In this document: piece after piece, positions 42,606 to 51,512 of the stretch
Position numbering within the stretch: position 1 is the first letter of the stretch
Layout: each line of letters begins with the position of its first letter
Assembly: GCF_034932105.1 (NCBI RefSeq)
Contig: NZ_JAYGIG010000015.1
Coordinates: forward strand, 4,042-68,041
Direction of reading: 5' to 3'
DNA: 64,000 bases
Origin: Leptothoe sp034932105
Lineage (GTDB): Bacteria; Cyanobacteriota; Cyanobacteriia; Phormidesmidales; Phormidesmidaceae
Position numbers and translations under genes: made by a program
The notes under the pieces: model-generated
Told to the model about the DNA's origin: nothing
Databases searched by the model: none
Seen by the model: only the letters and a program-made list of their open reading frames with translations

Positions 42606-43322
42606 ATGGCTAAGATAAAGCGCTCCATTTTCATCATTGTTCTGGGGGGGATTGTTGCCACGGCCATCGCCATGGTCTCTCTGGGGGGCATTGACCCAGG
42701 GTGGTTGCAGACTACCCTAGACCGGGCAGGCATTTGGGGACCGCTGATCTATATTGGAATTTACACAGTGGCGACGGTGTTGGTGCTGCCGTCAACGGTG
42801 TTAAACCTGGCGGGGGGTGCCCTGTTTGGCCCTTGGCTCGGGTCGTTGTGGACCACGATTGGAGCCCTAGTGGCTGCCATTGTCGCCTTTGGGTTTACCC
42901 GCACCATTGGTCGGGAGCTAGTGGCTAAGCGGTTGGCGGGTCATTGGCAAACCCTCGATGCGGAAATTCGCCAGGGCGGCATGGTGTATATCTTCTCCAT
43001 TCGCCTGTTGCCGGTGATTCCCTATGGACTGGTCAATTTTGCCGCCGGTCTTACGGCCATTAGTTGGAAAGACTATGTGGTGGGGACCGCCCTGGGCACA
43101 CTCCCAGGGGTATTACCTTTTGTGCTGTTGGGTAGTTCTGGCCTCACCCTGTCCCAAACGGGGGACCTGCTGCCTCTGGTGGTGGCCTTGACCTTAATTG
43201 GTCTGTTGGTGGGTGGGGCCACCTGGTATCGACGGCGGCACTCTCTGCCAGACAGCCTGCCTGACAGCCTGTCTGACGGCCTACCTATCCCCCCAGACCG
43301 CGACGAAAACCGCATCCCTTGA
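42606..43322 (+). CDS. TVP38/TMEM64 (VTT) family membrane protein
   Basis: The 238-residue membrane protein belongs to the DedA/VTT superfamily. The reentrant-loop signature VLVLPSTVLNLAGGALFGPWLGS is visible, then FGFTRTIGRELV, and RLLPVIPYGLVNFAAGLT. Relatives flip phospholipids or C55 lipid carriers across membranes. Here it lies between two lipid-linked glycosyltransferase genes, which makes a role in carrier lipid movement plausible, though this is inference. A short SLPDSL repeat occurs at the C-terminus. Confidence 0.85.
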   Translation: MAKIKRSIFIIVLGGIVATAIAMVSLGGIDPGWLQTTLDRAGIWGPLIYIGIYTVATVLVLPSTVLNLAGGALFGPWLGSLWTTIGALVAAIVAFGFTRTIGRELVAKRLAGHWQTLDAEIRQGGMVYIFSIRLLPVIPYGLVNFAAGLTAISWKDYVVGTALGTLPGVLPFVLLGSSGLTLSQTGDLLPLVVALTLIGLLVGGATWYRRRHSLPDSLPDSLSDGLPIPPDRDENRIP

Positions 43323-43334
43323 AGGAGATTTCCT

Positions 43335-45023
43335 GTGTTACCACCTCCCAATGCTACTAGCCCCATGGGCACACCGCCAAAGCCCTTTGCCTCGATGCGG
43401 CTGGAATGGATATTGTTGGCGGCGGTTGCGATCGCAGGTTTCATCCGCATGCTCTACATCGGCGTAAGAGAGCTATGGTACGACGAAGTCTTGTCCCTAT
43501 TACTATCCACCACTCTCCGCACCGGCTATGTGGATCCCCCCGACACCCCCATTGCTCTAGCCAGCTACGGTGCGCTGTTACAGCTGCCCCCCTTCAGCGG
43601 CGTCACCGACTTTATCGCCGCCATCAAACCTTTGCTCCAGGGCCTGGTGGGTCGAGAACCCCATCCCCCCCTGTTCTTCCTTTCCCAATACCTGTGGTTA
43701 CTCCTCACTGGTAACCAGGAAATCTCCTTGCGCAGCCTAAACCTGTTGCTCAGCCTCGGGGCCATCCTCGGAGCCTATGGCATGGGCAAGGCCCTCTTCC
43801 ACCATCGGGGCGGACTTTTATTAGCTGCCCTATTGGGCCTAAATCCCTTCTTCTGGTTTCATTCCCTCAACATGCGCATGTATTGTCCAACTGTTTTGTG
43901 GGTCACCCTGGGGGGGTGGGCCGTATTACAGCTATGCTATCAGCGTCCGTCTCGCCCCATGCGACTGCTGTGGTATCTGCTCTTAACCCTCGCCATCACA
44001 GGGGGGATATTAACCTACTATCTCTCTGCCCTATGGTTTTTTGCCCTCGGGGGCGTGATTTTAATCAAAGACCGCAAGCACTGGTGGCACTATGGCCTCT
44101 TGGCCCTCGGGGCCGCCGGATTAGCCGCCCCCTGGTTTTATTGGGGACTGCCCCAACAGCTCAGAAATGTTGATCTAAAACGCTTCGCAACCGACAAGAG
44201 TTTCCTAGAAACCATCCCCCACCATATCCAAGGTGTACTGGAAGTATTAGGCATTCAGCTACTGGTGGGAGATTGGGCAACCAGCCTCCCACCAGGGATT
44301 GTGTTGGCCATAGGAGCATTGGTGTTCCTGGGGCTAGCTGCTATCATCTGGCATCTGGGATGTTTGTTGCGCCAAGAGTCTCCTGCACTGCTAGTAACGG
44401 TTCTAGTGTTGGCGTGTTTACCCCTGTTGTTAATGCTGGCTTACGATATCTTTTCAGGTAAGTCCACCCTAGCCTGGGGCTTTGGCCGCAGTGCAGTTTT
44501 TATCTTGCCGGGGCTGTTGTTATTGGTCACCGCCTGGGTGATGAACCTATCTATCACCTGGCAGAAGCCCATGGTACTAGCCATATTGTTACTGTACCTT
44601 GGGTTGAATATGGCCGATATGGCTGGCCGCAATCGCCAGATGTTCCACCAGATTGCAGCGGCCAGTGCCGCGTCAGATTCCACCCTAATTGCCATGAACT
44701 CCAAAGCCTGGGGCCATGTGCTGCGGCTGGTGTATTACTTGCCCCAGGATACTCCGGTAAAGTTGTTGGCAACAAACCCGACCATGTTACCAAAAGCATT
44801 GGAGACTCTATTGTCTGATCCGAGTGAATCCTATGATCAGGTGCTGTGGTTAGAGGCGGAAAGGCCAGTTTGGAAAGCTCCAACGGAGTCTGAGGCAAAG
44901 ACAATTCGGGATGATGTTGAGCGGCTTTTAACTGCCCAGTATGGGTCGGTGGAGCAGCGTCAATTGGTAGGCACCATGGATTTGGATCGATTTAGGTTAG
45001 GTATTTATCAGAAAGGGGCGTAG
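43335..45023 (+). CDS. GT39-like integral membrane glycosyltransferase
   Basis: The 562-residue protein has about eleven membrane helices and the GT-C pattern: RELWYDEVLSLLLST with an acidic pair in the first external loop, PHPPLFFL, and NQEISLRSLNLLLS. It should use a polyprenyl-linked sugar donor for protein or lipid glycosylation on the outer face. The start is a GTG at 43335 with AAGGAG 7 bases upstream. It follows the VTT gene by 12 bp, so the GT2-VTT-GT39 genes are likely an operon. Confidence 0.85.
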   Translation: MLPPPNATSPMGTPPKPFASMRLEWILLAAVAIAGFIRMLYIGVRELWYDEVLSLLLSTTLRTGYVDPPDTPIALASYGALLQLPPFSGVTDFIAAIKPLLQGLVGREPHPPLFFLSQYLWLLLTGNQEISLRSLNLLLSLGAILGAYGMGKALFHHRGGLLLAALLGLNPFFWFHSLNMRMYCPTVLWVTLGGWAVLQLCYQRPSRPMRLLWYLLLTLAITGGILTYYLSALWFFALGGVILIKDRKHWWHYGLLALGAAGLAAPWFYWGLPQQLRNVDLKRFATDKSFLETIPHHIQGVLEVLGIQLLVGDWATSLPPGIVLAIGALVFLGLAAIIWHLGCLLRQESPALLVTVLVLACLPLLLMLAYDIFSGKSTLAWGFGRSAVFILPGLLLLVTAWVMNLSITWQKPMVLAILLLYLGLNMADMAGRNRQMFHQIAAASAASDSTLIAMNSKAWGHVLRLVYYLPQDTPVKLLATNPTMLPKALETLLSDPSESYDQVLWLEAERPVWKAPTESEAKTIRDDVERLLTAQYGSVEQRQLVGTMDLDRFRLGIYQKGA

Positions 45024-45054
45024 CAGCTGGATTTTGAAAGGGTTATGGTCAACC

Positions 45055-45909
45055 CTAAACATCTTCTAACATCGAAAGCTGTTCTCCCTGTTGTCGTTCA
45101 TAGAACACTTCTTCCACATCACCCCGCCGAAATAACGGTTGCTGCTGGCGCTTCGACAACCGATGTTCCAAACCAGCTTTAATCAACAGATCCAACACAT
45201 CCTTCTTCCGCTGGCCAAACATTGTCGCCGCATCCTGGAGACGAATCCACTGCTGACGGAACAGGTCCAAAATTTTCTCCTCCGGCTCTTGCTGAATGCG
45301 GGTCAGCAGAAGCTTAGCCAAAAGCCAGCAAGCCTTAGTATCCGCCTCCGCCCGGTGGGACACCCCCACATCAAAGTTAAAATGCTTCACCAGGTTAGGC
45401 AAACTGCGGGACGGCAGATCCGCCAACATTAACCGGGACAGCAGCACCGTACAAAACCGATGGCTGGGGGGACGATAGTAATGCACATCCAGCCGCTTAT
45501 ACTCAGACTGAAGAAAGCCGTAGTCAAAATCCAGGTTGTGGGCCGTGAGGATATCTTGACGTAGCAGGGGTTCATAGTCGGCCCAAATATCCTCAGGGTA
45601 GGGGGCCTGACTCACCATGGCGGTGGTAATACCCGTGATTTTAGTAATGAAGGGGGGGACCTTACCCATGGGGTTCAGCAGGGAGGTTTTTTGCTGCAAA
45701 ATACCCTCAGCCAGGTTGGCCTTGATGACGGAAACCTCTATGACGCTTGACTTATAGGCGATGGAACCGGTAGTTTCAACATCCACAACGGTGAGGGTAG
45801 ACTCGCTCACCCGCTGGTAAAAGGCCAGCAGCTGTTTAGATAAAAGGGAAGATTGGCCCTGATATTTTTTCCCCGGTGGGTTGTGGACAGTGGCCATGGT
45901 GGGTGGCAA
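45055..45909 (-). CDS. DEDDh 3'-5' exonuclease (DNA polymerase III epsilon-like)
   Basis: The 284-residue protein shows the exonuclease motifs ExoI VVDVETTGS, ExoII TAHNLDFDYGFL and ExoIII HRAEADTKA, with catalytic Asp, Glu, Asp, His and Asp. It is longer than a bare proofreading domain. The C-terminal 90 residues (LQDAATMFGQRKKDVLDLLIKAGLEH) may bind nucleic acid. Whether it proofreads or degrades RNA/DNA in repair is not shown. It converges on the GT39 gene. Confidence 0.88.
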   Translation of the reverse strand: MPPTMATVHNPPGKKYQGQSSLLSKQLLAFYQRVSESTLTVVDVETTGSIAYKSSVIEVSVIKANLAEGILQQKTSLLNPMGKVPPFITKITGITTAMVSQAPYPEDIWADYEPLLRQDILTAHNLDFDYGFLQSEYKRLDVHYYRPPSHRFCTVLLSRLMLADLPSRSLPNLVKHFNFDVGVSHRAEADTKACWLLAKLLLTRIQQEPEEKILDLFRQQWIRLQDAATMFGQRKKDVLDLLIKAGLEHRLSKRQQQPLFRRGDVEEVFYERQQGEQLSMLEDV

Positions 45910-46083
45910 GGACAGCGTCGTTATTGTAGCGCTTGGCGTTCAGCAAATTCGCGTTAGGCAATACTCTTCACTTGATACAGCGCTTCAATCGGTATCTGTA
46001 AACCAATGCTGTGGAACGTGACTTGGAATTTATCACCTTGGTCAAGAGCTGCCGTAGTGGGAAACAAGGGTGCCAAAAAATTA

Positions 46084-46164
46084 GGGGCACCCCCAAGGGA
46101 TGCCCCTACATTGCGATCATTTAACCAACATATTGCCCAATCCTGGCATCCCCCAAGGGGATGC
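46084..46164. repeat. Two G/C-rich hairpins downstream of rpiA
   Basis: GGGGCA (46084-46089) pairs with TGCCCC (46101-46106). GCATCCCC (46146-46153) pairs with GGGGATGC (46157-46164). Both lie at or just past the end of rpiA (stop at 46167) and probably help end its transcript; similar C-rich/G-rich elements occur elsewhere in the window. Confidence 0.6.
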
Positions 46165-46166
46165 TT

Positions 46167-46874
46167 CTACATGGTGCGAACAGACGCCTTCCCATCAATC
46201 ACTTCGCCGATGAGCACTTCATCCACCACACCTACAAACAACCCATTCTCCAGCACCCCTGGAATGTTGTTAATAGTCTTCTCCAGCTCAGCTGGATCAT
46301 CAATCCCCGCCATGGTCACATCCAGCACCATGTTCCCCTGATCTGTAATCACCGGACCATCCTTCTTAATCCCCATGCGCAGCTCAGGTTTTCCGCCCAA
46401 CGCCTCAAGGGCACGGGTCACCGGAGTCACCGCCATGGGCAGCACTTCCACCGGCAACGCAAAGGTAGACCCCAGCTTATCCACCAGCTTGGAGCTATCC
46501 ACCACCACAATAAAGCGCGCAGCCAAACTATCTACCACCTTCTCGCGAGTGTGGGCCGCACCACCACCCTTAATCAAATTCTGCTGAGGATCCACTTCAT
46601 CCGCACCATCAATGGCAATGTCAATGCGGGGCGCTTCATCCAGTGTGGTTAGCGGAATACCATGTTTTTTCGCCAATACAGACGCCTGAAATGACGTGGG
46701 AATTCCCACAACGTCAGTAATTTCGCCAGCGGCCAACCGCTCGCCAATAAACTGAATCGCAAAAGCTGTGGTGGAACCCGTGCCCAGACCCACAATCGAG
46801 CCAGACTTTACCTGGGCGGCGGCGGCGCGACCCACTTCCTGCTTCATTAACTTAACCGGGTCCATATCTGCCAT
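46167..46874 (-). CDS. rpiA: Ribose-5-phosphate isomerase A
   Basis: RpiA converts ribose-5-P and ribulose-5-P in the Calvin-Benson and pentose phosphate pathways. The 235-residue protein has VGLGTGSTTAFAIQFIGE, DGADEVDPQQNLIKGGGAAHTREK with the catalytic Asp and Lys residues, and VVDSSKLVDKLG. Length and motifs are standard. It is preceded by a 620-bp non-coding stretch. Confidence 0.96.
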   Translation of the reverse strand: MADMDPVKLMKQEVGRAAAAQVKSGSIVGLGTGSTTAFAIQFIGERLAAGEITDVVGIPTSFQASVLAKKHGIPLTTLDEAPRIDIAIDGADEVDPQQNLIKGGGAAHTREKVVDSLAARFIVVVDSSKLVDKLGSTFALPVEVLPMAVTPVTRALEALGGKPELRMGIKKDGPVITDQGNMVLDVTMAGIDDPAELEKTINNIPGVLENGLFVGVVDEVLIGEVIDGKASVRTM

Positions 46875-47495
46875 GGTGTGGATAACTCCTCTAATCGTCT
46901 TATATAAAGCAGCATTGCTGAGACCTGCCTAAACCAGCCTGAAAAGGATCAACCCCGATCTCAAGCAATAGCTTATGGCTCCATCAGCAACAGCTCATCT
47001 TCGGTATCTAGCATGACGGATATCGGGTCAGCTGCATAGATAACAGGGTGAACAAATACGGTCATTGTCCATTGAGAGGATAAATCGATCTGACCAAAGA
47101 ACCATAATTCGTTGGCGTTCTCTATTCCCTCTGGGAAGGCTATGCCAACGACTCCGCTCAGCTAACACCTACCATAGTCCAGGATCTTTTAGATGCATTT
47201 ATCCGGATAATGATCATTGTCAAAGTAAACTACAAACTTGGTTGATAAATGTCAGTAAGTGCCTAGAATTATGGCAATTTAATTATCATTAAAAAACTCA
47301 GGGATGCTCGCTGTTTATAGGATTTACGCCTTTGAATTCTAGAATTAAGTAGAACAGACGTGCTTGAATATGGCCCTTCAGGGTACGTCCGTTAGGCGTC
47401 AGATTCGCTTCCATATAGTTAGCATTTAGTTAAATAATCGTAGTTCGAACGACCTACATTCACCCCTAGATGCGCCGACACAATTAGGTAGCACC
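46875..47495. other. Intergenic region with a possible structured RNA
   Basis: No gene is supported in these 620 bases. Around 47103-47137 a nested hairpin is visible: CGTTGGC pairs with GCCAACG, and inside it TTCCC pairs with GGGAA. The region lies between divergent rpiA and the CHAT gene. Confidence 0.4.
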
Positions 47496-48839
47496 ATGAT
47501 TTTTTTACTTGATTCCCTAACCCTTCCCCGTCGATTACTACGCTGGGTTTTAGCTCCCTTGGCCTGCTTGCTCGTCGTCGTTCCCACCTATGCCATGCCT
47601 CAGGAACTCACCCTGAGTCAAAAAGTTGTCATTATGGAACAGAGGCTGGAAGCAGACTACGAAACCTATTTTGGTGAAGACCTGGCTGAGGTGACCCAAA
47701 CTTCTGAAGAAATGGCAGCAACCTTGGCTCGTCTGAGTGAAGAAACTGGCACGACCCCCGCAATTTTATGGGCCATTCCCCGCTCGGACCATCTGCACTT
47801 AGTATTGCTGACCCCCAATGGTGAGCCCATTGTCCGGGACCTGTATGATGTGCCAAAGGACCTGTTAGAGAAAACCACCGAACAGTTTCATCGCCACATT
47901 AGCCGTCCCTCGAATAACGCCTATATGCCTGCCGCTCGCCAGCTGCACGATTGGCTGATTGCCCCCTATGAAGACGAGTTTCTAAAACCGGCCGGGATTG
48001 ACACCCTCCTGGTCTGTGCCGGTGATGGTCTCAGGGGTCTGGCCCTACCCGCCCTCCATGACGGTGAGCAGTTTTTGGTGGAAAAATATAGCCTAACCAG
48101 CATTCCAGCTTTTAACTTGATCGATGCCAACTATGAGGCCATTGAGCTAAGTAAATTGCTAGCCGTGGGGGCTTCTGAGTTTACGGATCTGGCTCCCTTG
48201 CCTGCGGTCCCGGTGGAGCTGTCGAATATTGCTTGGCAGTTGAGAACCGCTGAGGAGACGGACCGCGATTGGGAAGGTCGCTCTCTGCTTAACCAAACCT
48301 TTACCTTAGAAAATTTCAATGCCCTCCTAGGTCGCCAGTCCTATGACATCGTGCATTTGGCCACCCATGCCGAGTTCAAACCCGGTAGGCCAGACAATTC
48401 CTACATTCAGTTCTGGGACCAGCGGCTTACCCTGGCAGAGATGCATACGCTCGATTGGCAACTGCCGAACCTGGAGCTACTGGTGCTGAGTGCCTGTGAA
48501 ACAGCCGTGGGAGACAGCAATGCCGAACTCGGTTTTGCTGGATTGGCCTTGAGGGCGGGGGTTAAATCCGCCGTGGCCAGTCTATGGGATGTGAGTGATG
48601 GGGGCACCCTGGCCCTGATGAGCGAGTTTTATCACCAGCTGCCCCAAACTACCACCAAGGCTGCAGCTCTCCGCCAGGCCCAGCTAAATCTGCTCAGAGA
48701 TGATACCCAGGCCATTGATCTCAGTCAATGGCAAAAGTCAGTTGGCACTGATCTGGGCGCCCAGATTGGCACCGATATTGACTCCCTATCCCATCCCTTC
48801 TACTGGGCCGGATTTACCCTGCTCAGTAGCCCATGGTAA
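47496..48839 (+). CDS. Exported CHAT-domain protein (caspase-like peptidase)
   Basis: The 447-residue protein has a signal peptide (residues 10-33, ending TYAMPQ). The CHAT domain starts near residue 140 and includes HDWLIAPYEDEFL, the catalytic His in IVHLATHAEF, the Cys in LVLSACETAVGD, and AGLALRAGVKSAVASLWDVSDGGT. Both catalytic residues are present, unlike the caspase-fold protein at 30.6-32.7 kb. CHAT proteases occur in defence and cell-death systems, often after TPR repeats; none is seen here. A periplasmic location is inferred. Confidence 0.88.
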   Translation: MIFLLDSLTLPRRLLRWVLAPLACLLVVVPTYAMPQELTLSQKVVIMEQRLEADYETYFGEDLAEVTQTSEEMAATLARLSEETGTTPAILWAIPRSDHLHLVLLTPNGEPIVRDLYDVPKDLLEKTTEQFHRHISRPSNNAYMPAARQLHDWLIAPYEDEFLKPAGIDTLLVCAGDGLRGLALPALHDGEQFLVEKYSLTSIPAFNLIDANYEAIELSKLLAVGASEFTDLAPLPAVPVELSNIAWQLRTAEETDRDWEGRSLLNQTFTLENFNALLGRQSYDIVHLATHAEFKPGRPDNSYIQFWDQRLTLAEMHTLDWQLPNLELLVLSACETAVGDSNAELGFAGLALRAGVKSAVASLWDVSDGGTLALMSEFYHQLPQTTTKAAALRQAQLNLLRDDTQAIDLSQWQKSVGTDLGAQIGTDIDSLSHPFYWAGFTLLSSPW

Positions 48840-48859
48840 TTTTGGCAGTGCCCTAGGGC

Positions 48860-49498
48860 TCAATTCCTCACCTTGGGGCAGGCCGGGGCCGCACTGGTCA
48901 CCGCACAGTCCTGGAGACAGGGCTGTCGGTAAGCATCTTCTGTTTCCAAGGGCGGGGGCACCTGGCCAAACACCATGTCGCAGCTGAGATCTTCAAAGTT
49001 GGGCGTCATGGTCAGGGGAATGCCAAACTTTTCTGTAAAAAACTCCTGGGTGGGAAGTTTGCACATGTTGATGCACATGCCTACACAGCCACTTTGTTCT
49101 AAGTAGCGACACTTTTTAATGTGGACATTACTCTTCTGCTGGCGGGTTTCCCCAGTGGAGGTGGTGATTTCAGTGGACTGTACTTCACAGGGGCCCACCA
49201 GCCATTCAAATAGCTGGCTGGCAAACCAGGCGTTGAGTTCACACACCAGCTGGGTGGGAGAGAAAAACGTGCGGATGCCCCACAGGACAGGGGCTGGCAC
49301 CAGGGATTGTAAAACGACGGCCACCAGCTGTTGCTGTTGTTGGGAGTTGCGCCCTCGCATAATCTTTTCTGAGAGTTCCACAAAGCCGTCATAGCCAGGT
49401 CGGTTGCTGCGTTCGCCGACGGCATGGGACATTTTGGAGGCAAACAGACGGATAAATAGCTGGTCAAAAAAGGAATCGTGATAGGTCGTTTTTTCCAC
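48860..49498 (-). CDS. D27-like (DUF4033) carotenoid isomerase-family protein
   Basis: The 212-residue protein matches the C-terminal domain of D27, the beta-carotene isomerase of strigolactone synthesis. The Cys-rich core is SGCVGMCINMCKLPTQEFF, then FGIPLTMTPNFEDLSCDMVFGQ and a PPP-x-E segment. The conserved cysteines probably bind iron. Cyanobacterial homologues exist, but their substrate has not been defined in my knowledge. It is on the same strand downstream of the membrane protein gene, 58 bp away. Confidence 0.85.
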   Translation of the reverse strand: MEKTTYHDSFFDQLFIRLFASKMSHAVGERSNRPGYDGFVELSEKIMRGRNSQQQQQLVAVVLQSLVPAPVLWGIRTFFSPTQLVCELNAWFASQLFEWLVGPCEVQSTEITTSTGETRQQKSNVHIKKCRYLEQSGCVGMCINMCKLPTQEFFTEKFGIPLTMTPNFEDLSCDMVFGQVPPPLETEDAYRQPCLQDCAVTSAAPACPKVRN

Positions 49499-49556
49499 CG
49501 TTGGCAGTTGAGGATCGGATAGGTGTGTCTAGTAGTAAGCCTAATATAAACCCTGG

Positions 49557-50198
49557 TCATAATGAGTTTTTGCCCTGATCTGTCGATGTGGCAACCGATG
49601 GGGCAACCTCTACCACTGGGCCAACATCGACAGATGGGGCCCCTGGATTATTGACCACGAGGTACTTCACCCCCAGGTAAATGACCACCATGGCCAGCCA
49701 TAGGGTGGATGTAAGCTGACGCATCTGATTGGCCTGCCATAGGGTAATCAGACCGAGGGCAATGCCATTGGCCAGCAAGACGGGCCAGCGGGCTTGAAAG
49801 GGAAACGGTCTAATGGGTTCTGGGCTCTGGGGATAGAGTTGACTTTGGGCGGTGGTGTTGAAAAATAGCTGACTGATGAGAAATATCACCATGCCTAGGG
49901 CCAGGTTTTGCCAGACTAGGTAAAACCCCACCAGCTCAATCACGATGGTGATTAAGGTAATGCTATAGAACTTCACCACCCGGCGGTCCGCCAGGGAAAG
50001 TTGATGGACATGGTCTAAATCAACCCAGGCCATACGTCCCTGGTCGATGCACACCAGGATCAGGGCGATCGCAACCCTGGCACTCCCCGTCAGGTTGGCC
50101 GTTGGAAACAGCAGATAGTGCCAACCGATGCCCCCAGCGGCTAGCCCAAACAGGGCCATGATCGCTCGGGTGGGCCAGGGTCCTAGAGCAGTGTGCAT
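49557..50198 (-). CDS. Integral membrane protein of unknown function
   Basis: From the ATG at 50198 the protein has 213 residues and about six membrane helices (GLAAGGIGWHYLLF, VAIALILVCIDQGRMAW, LITIVIELVGFYLVW, MVIFLISQLFF and others). I recognise no family. The N-terminus overlaps the last 16 bases of aroC in another frame, suggesting translational coupling. The hydrophilic C-terminus is Val/Pro rich. It may be a cyanobacteria-specific membrane protein. Confidence 0.65.
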   Translation of the reverse strand: MHTALGPWPTRAIMALFGLAAGGIGWHYLLFPTANLTGSARVAIALILVCIDQGRMAWVDLDHVHQLSLADRRVVKFYSITLITIVIELVGFYLVWQNLALGMVIFLISQLFFNTTAQSQLYPQSPEPIRPFPFQARWPVLLANGIALGLITLWQANQMRQLTSTLWLAMVVIYLGVKYLVVNNPGAPSVDVGPVVEVAPSVATSTDQGKNSL

Positions 50199-51271
50199 TG
50201 CCCTTGGTGACGTAGGAGATGATCGCACAGTACCAGGGCCATCATGGCCTCCACCATGGGTACCGCTCTGGGCAACACGCAGGGGTCATGGCGGCCACGT
50301 CCGGACAGGGTGGTTTCATTGCCCTGCTGGTCTACGGTTTTTTGTTCTTTGAGGATGGTGGCGGTGGGTTTAAAGGCCACCCGGATAATAATATTCTCGC
50401 CGTTGGAGATGCCCCCCTGGGTGCCGCCGGAACGGTTGGTGCGGGTGCGGATGTTGCCGCTTTCGTCGGTGTAAAACTCGTCGTTGTGCTGGCTGCCGGT
50501 GAGGAAGGTACCGGCAAAGCCGGAGCCCAGTTCAAAGCCCTTACTGGCGGGTAAGGACATCATGCCCTTGGCCAGGTCGGCTTCTAGTTTATCAAACACG
50601 GGGGAGCCTAATCCTTTGGGTACTTTGCGGGCTACGCATTCCACCACACCGCCAATGGAGTCGCCATCTTTGCGCACCTGGTCGATGCGGGCGATCATTT
50701 CGTCGGCAAAGTCGGGGTTGGGACACCGGACGATGGTGCTTTCTACCTGTTCCAGGGTGACGCTATCGGGGTCGATGGGGGCTTCCATGTCCTGGATGCG
50801 TTTGACGTAGCCAATGATTTCAACACCGGCGACCTGGTGGAGGATTTTTTTTGCGATCGCACCCGCCGCTACCCGACCAATGGTTTCCCGCGCCGAGGAC
50901 CGGCCACCGCCCTGGTAGTTGCGAATGCCATACTTCGCATCGTAGGTGGCATCCGCATGGGAAGGTCGATACTTGGTGGCCATTTCCCCATAGTCTTGGG
51001 GCCGCTGATCCTGATTGCGCACCAGAATCGTAATGGGTGTTCCCAGGGTCTTACCCTGGAATACCCCCGATACAATTTCGCAGGTATCCGTTTCCTTGCG
51101 CGGCGTCGTAATCTTGCTCTGCCCCGGTCGCCGTCGGTCCAAATCCACCTGGATCTCCTCAGCAGAAATATCTAATTGCGGTGGACATCCATCAATCACA
51201 ACACCAACACCACCGCCGTGGGATTCGCCAAACGTAGTAATGCGGAATAAGTGGCCGAAGGTATTGCCCAT
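50183..51271 (-). CDS. aroC: Chorismate synthase
   Basis: AroC converts EPSP to chorismate with reduced FMN, the last shared step of aromatic synthesis. The 362-residue product begins MGNTFGHLFRITTFGESHG and shows RPGQSKITTPRKE, YRPSHADATYDAKYG, GGGRSSARETIGRVAAGA and GAFKPTATI-like signature regions (VAFKPTATI). All family marks are present at the normal length. It leads the small minus-strand group aroC, membrane protein and D27-like gene. Confidence 0.97.
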   Translation of the reverse strand: MGNTFGHLFRITTFGESHGGGVGVVIDGCPPQLDISAEEIQVDLDRRRPGQSKITTPRKETDTCEIVSGVFQGKTLGTPITILVRNQDQRPQDYGEMATKYRPSHADATYDAKYGIRNYQGGGRSSARETIGRVAAGAIAKKILHQVAGVEIIGYVKRIQDMEAPIDPDSVTLEQVESTIVRCPNPDFADEMIARIDQVRKDGDSIGGVVECVARKVPKGLGSPVFDKLEADLAKGMMSLPASKGFELGSGFAGTFLTGSQHNDEFYTDESGNIRTRTNRSGGTQGGISNGENIIIRVAFKPTATILKEQKTVDQQGNETTLSGRGRHDPCVLPRAVPMVEAMMALVLCDHLLRHQGQCTLL

Positions 51272-51373
51272 AGGTTTTGCGTAAGGGTGGTGGAGAGCTT
51301 TCCAATCCTACCGTAGGACGTGGGCAAAGGGGAGCGGAGGGAGTAGGGACAGGGGGCAGGGGAGCCATAAACC

Positions 51374-51415
51374 CACAAAAGCCTTCTGGCGTGAAACACC
51401 CAGAAGGCTTTTGTG
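51374..51415 (-). terminator. Strong terminator downstream of the M23 peptidase
   Basis: CACAAAAGCCTTCTGG (51374-51389) pairs over 16 bp with CCAGAAGGCTTTTGTG (51400-51415) around a 10-base loop. On the minus strand this follows the M23 peptidase stop at 51513 by about 100 bases and isolates it from aroC. Confidence 0.85.
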
Positions 51416-51512
51416 CTTAATCTAATTCACTGATATCAAAGAGTGATGCAGGTGCGCTGGGGCATATGCCTAATAGCTCCCTTGCCCCCTAACCCGGGGA
51501 CAAAGCCCAAAA

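Noticed and set aside
47065..47292. 75-codon plus-strand gene in the rpiA-CHAT gap
   Set aside because: No family resemblance or ribosome site, and the region looks like structured non-coding DNA.
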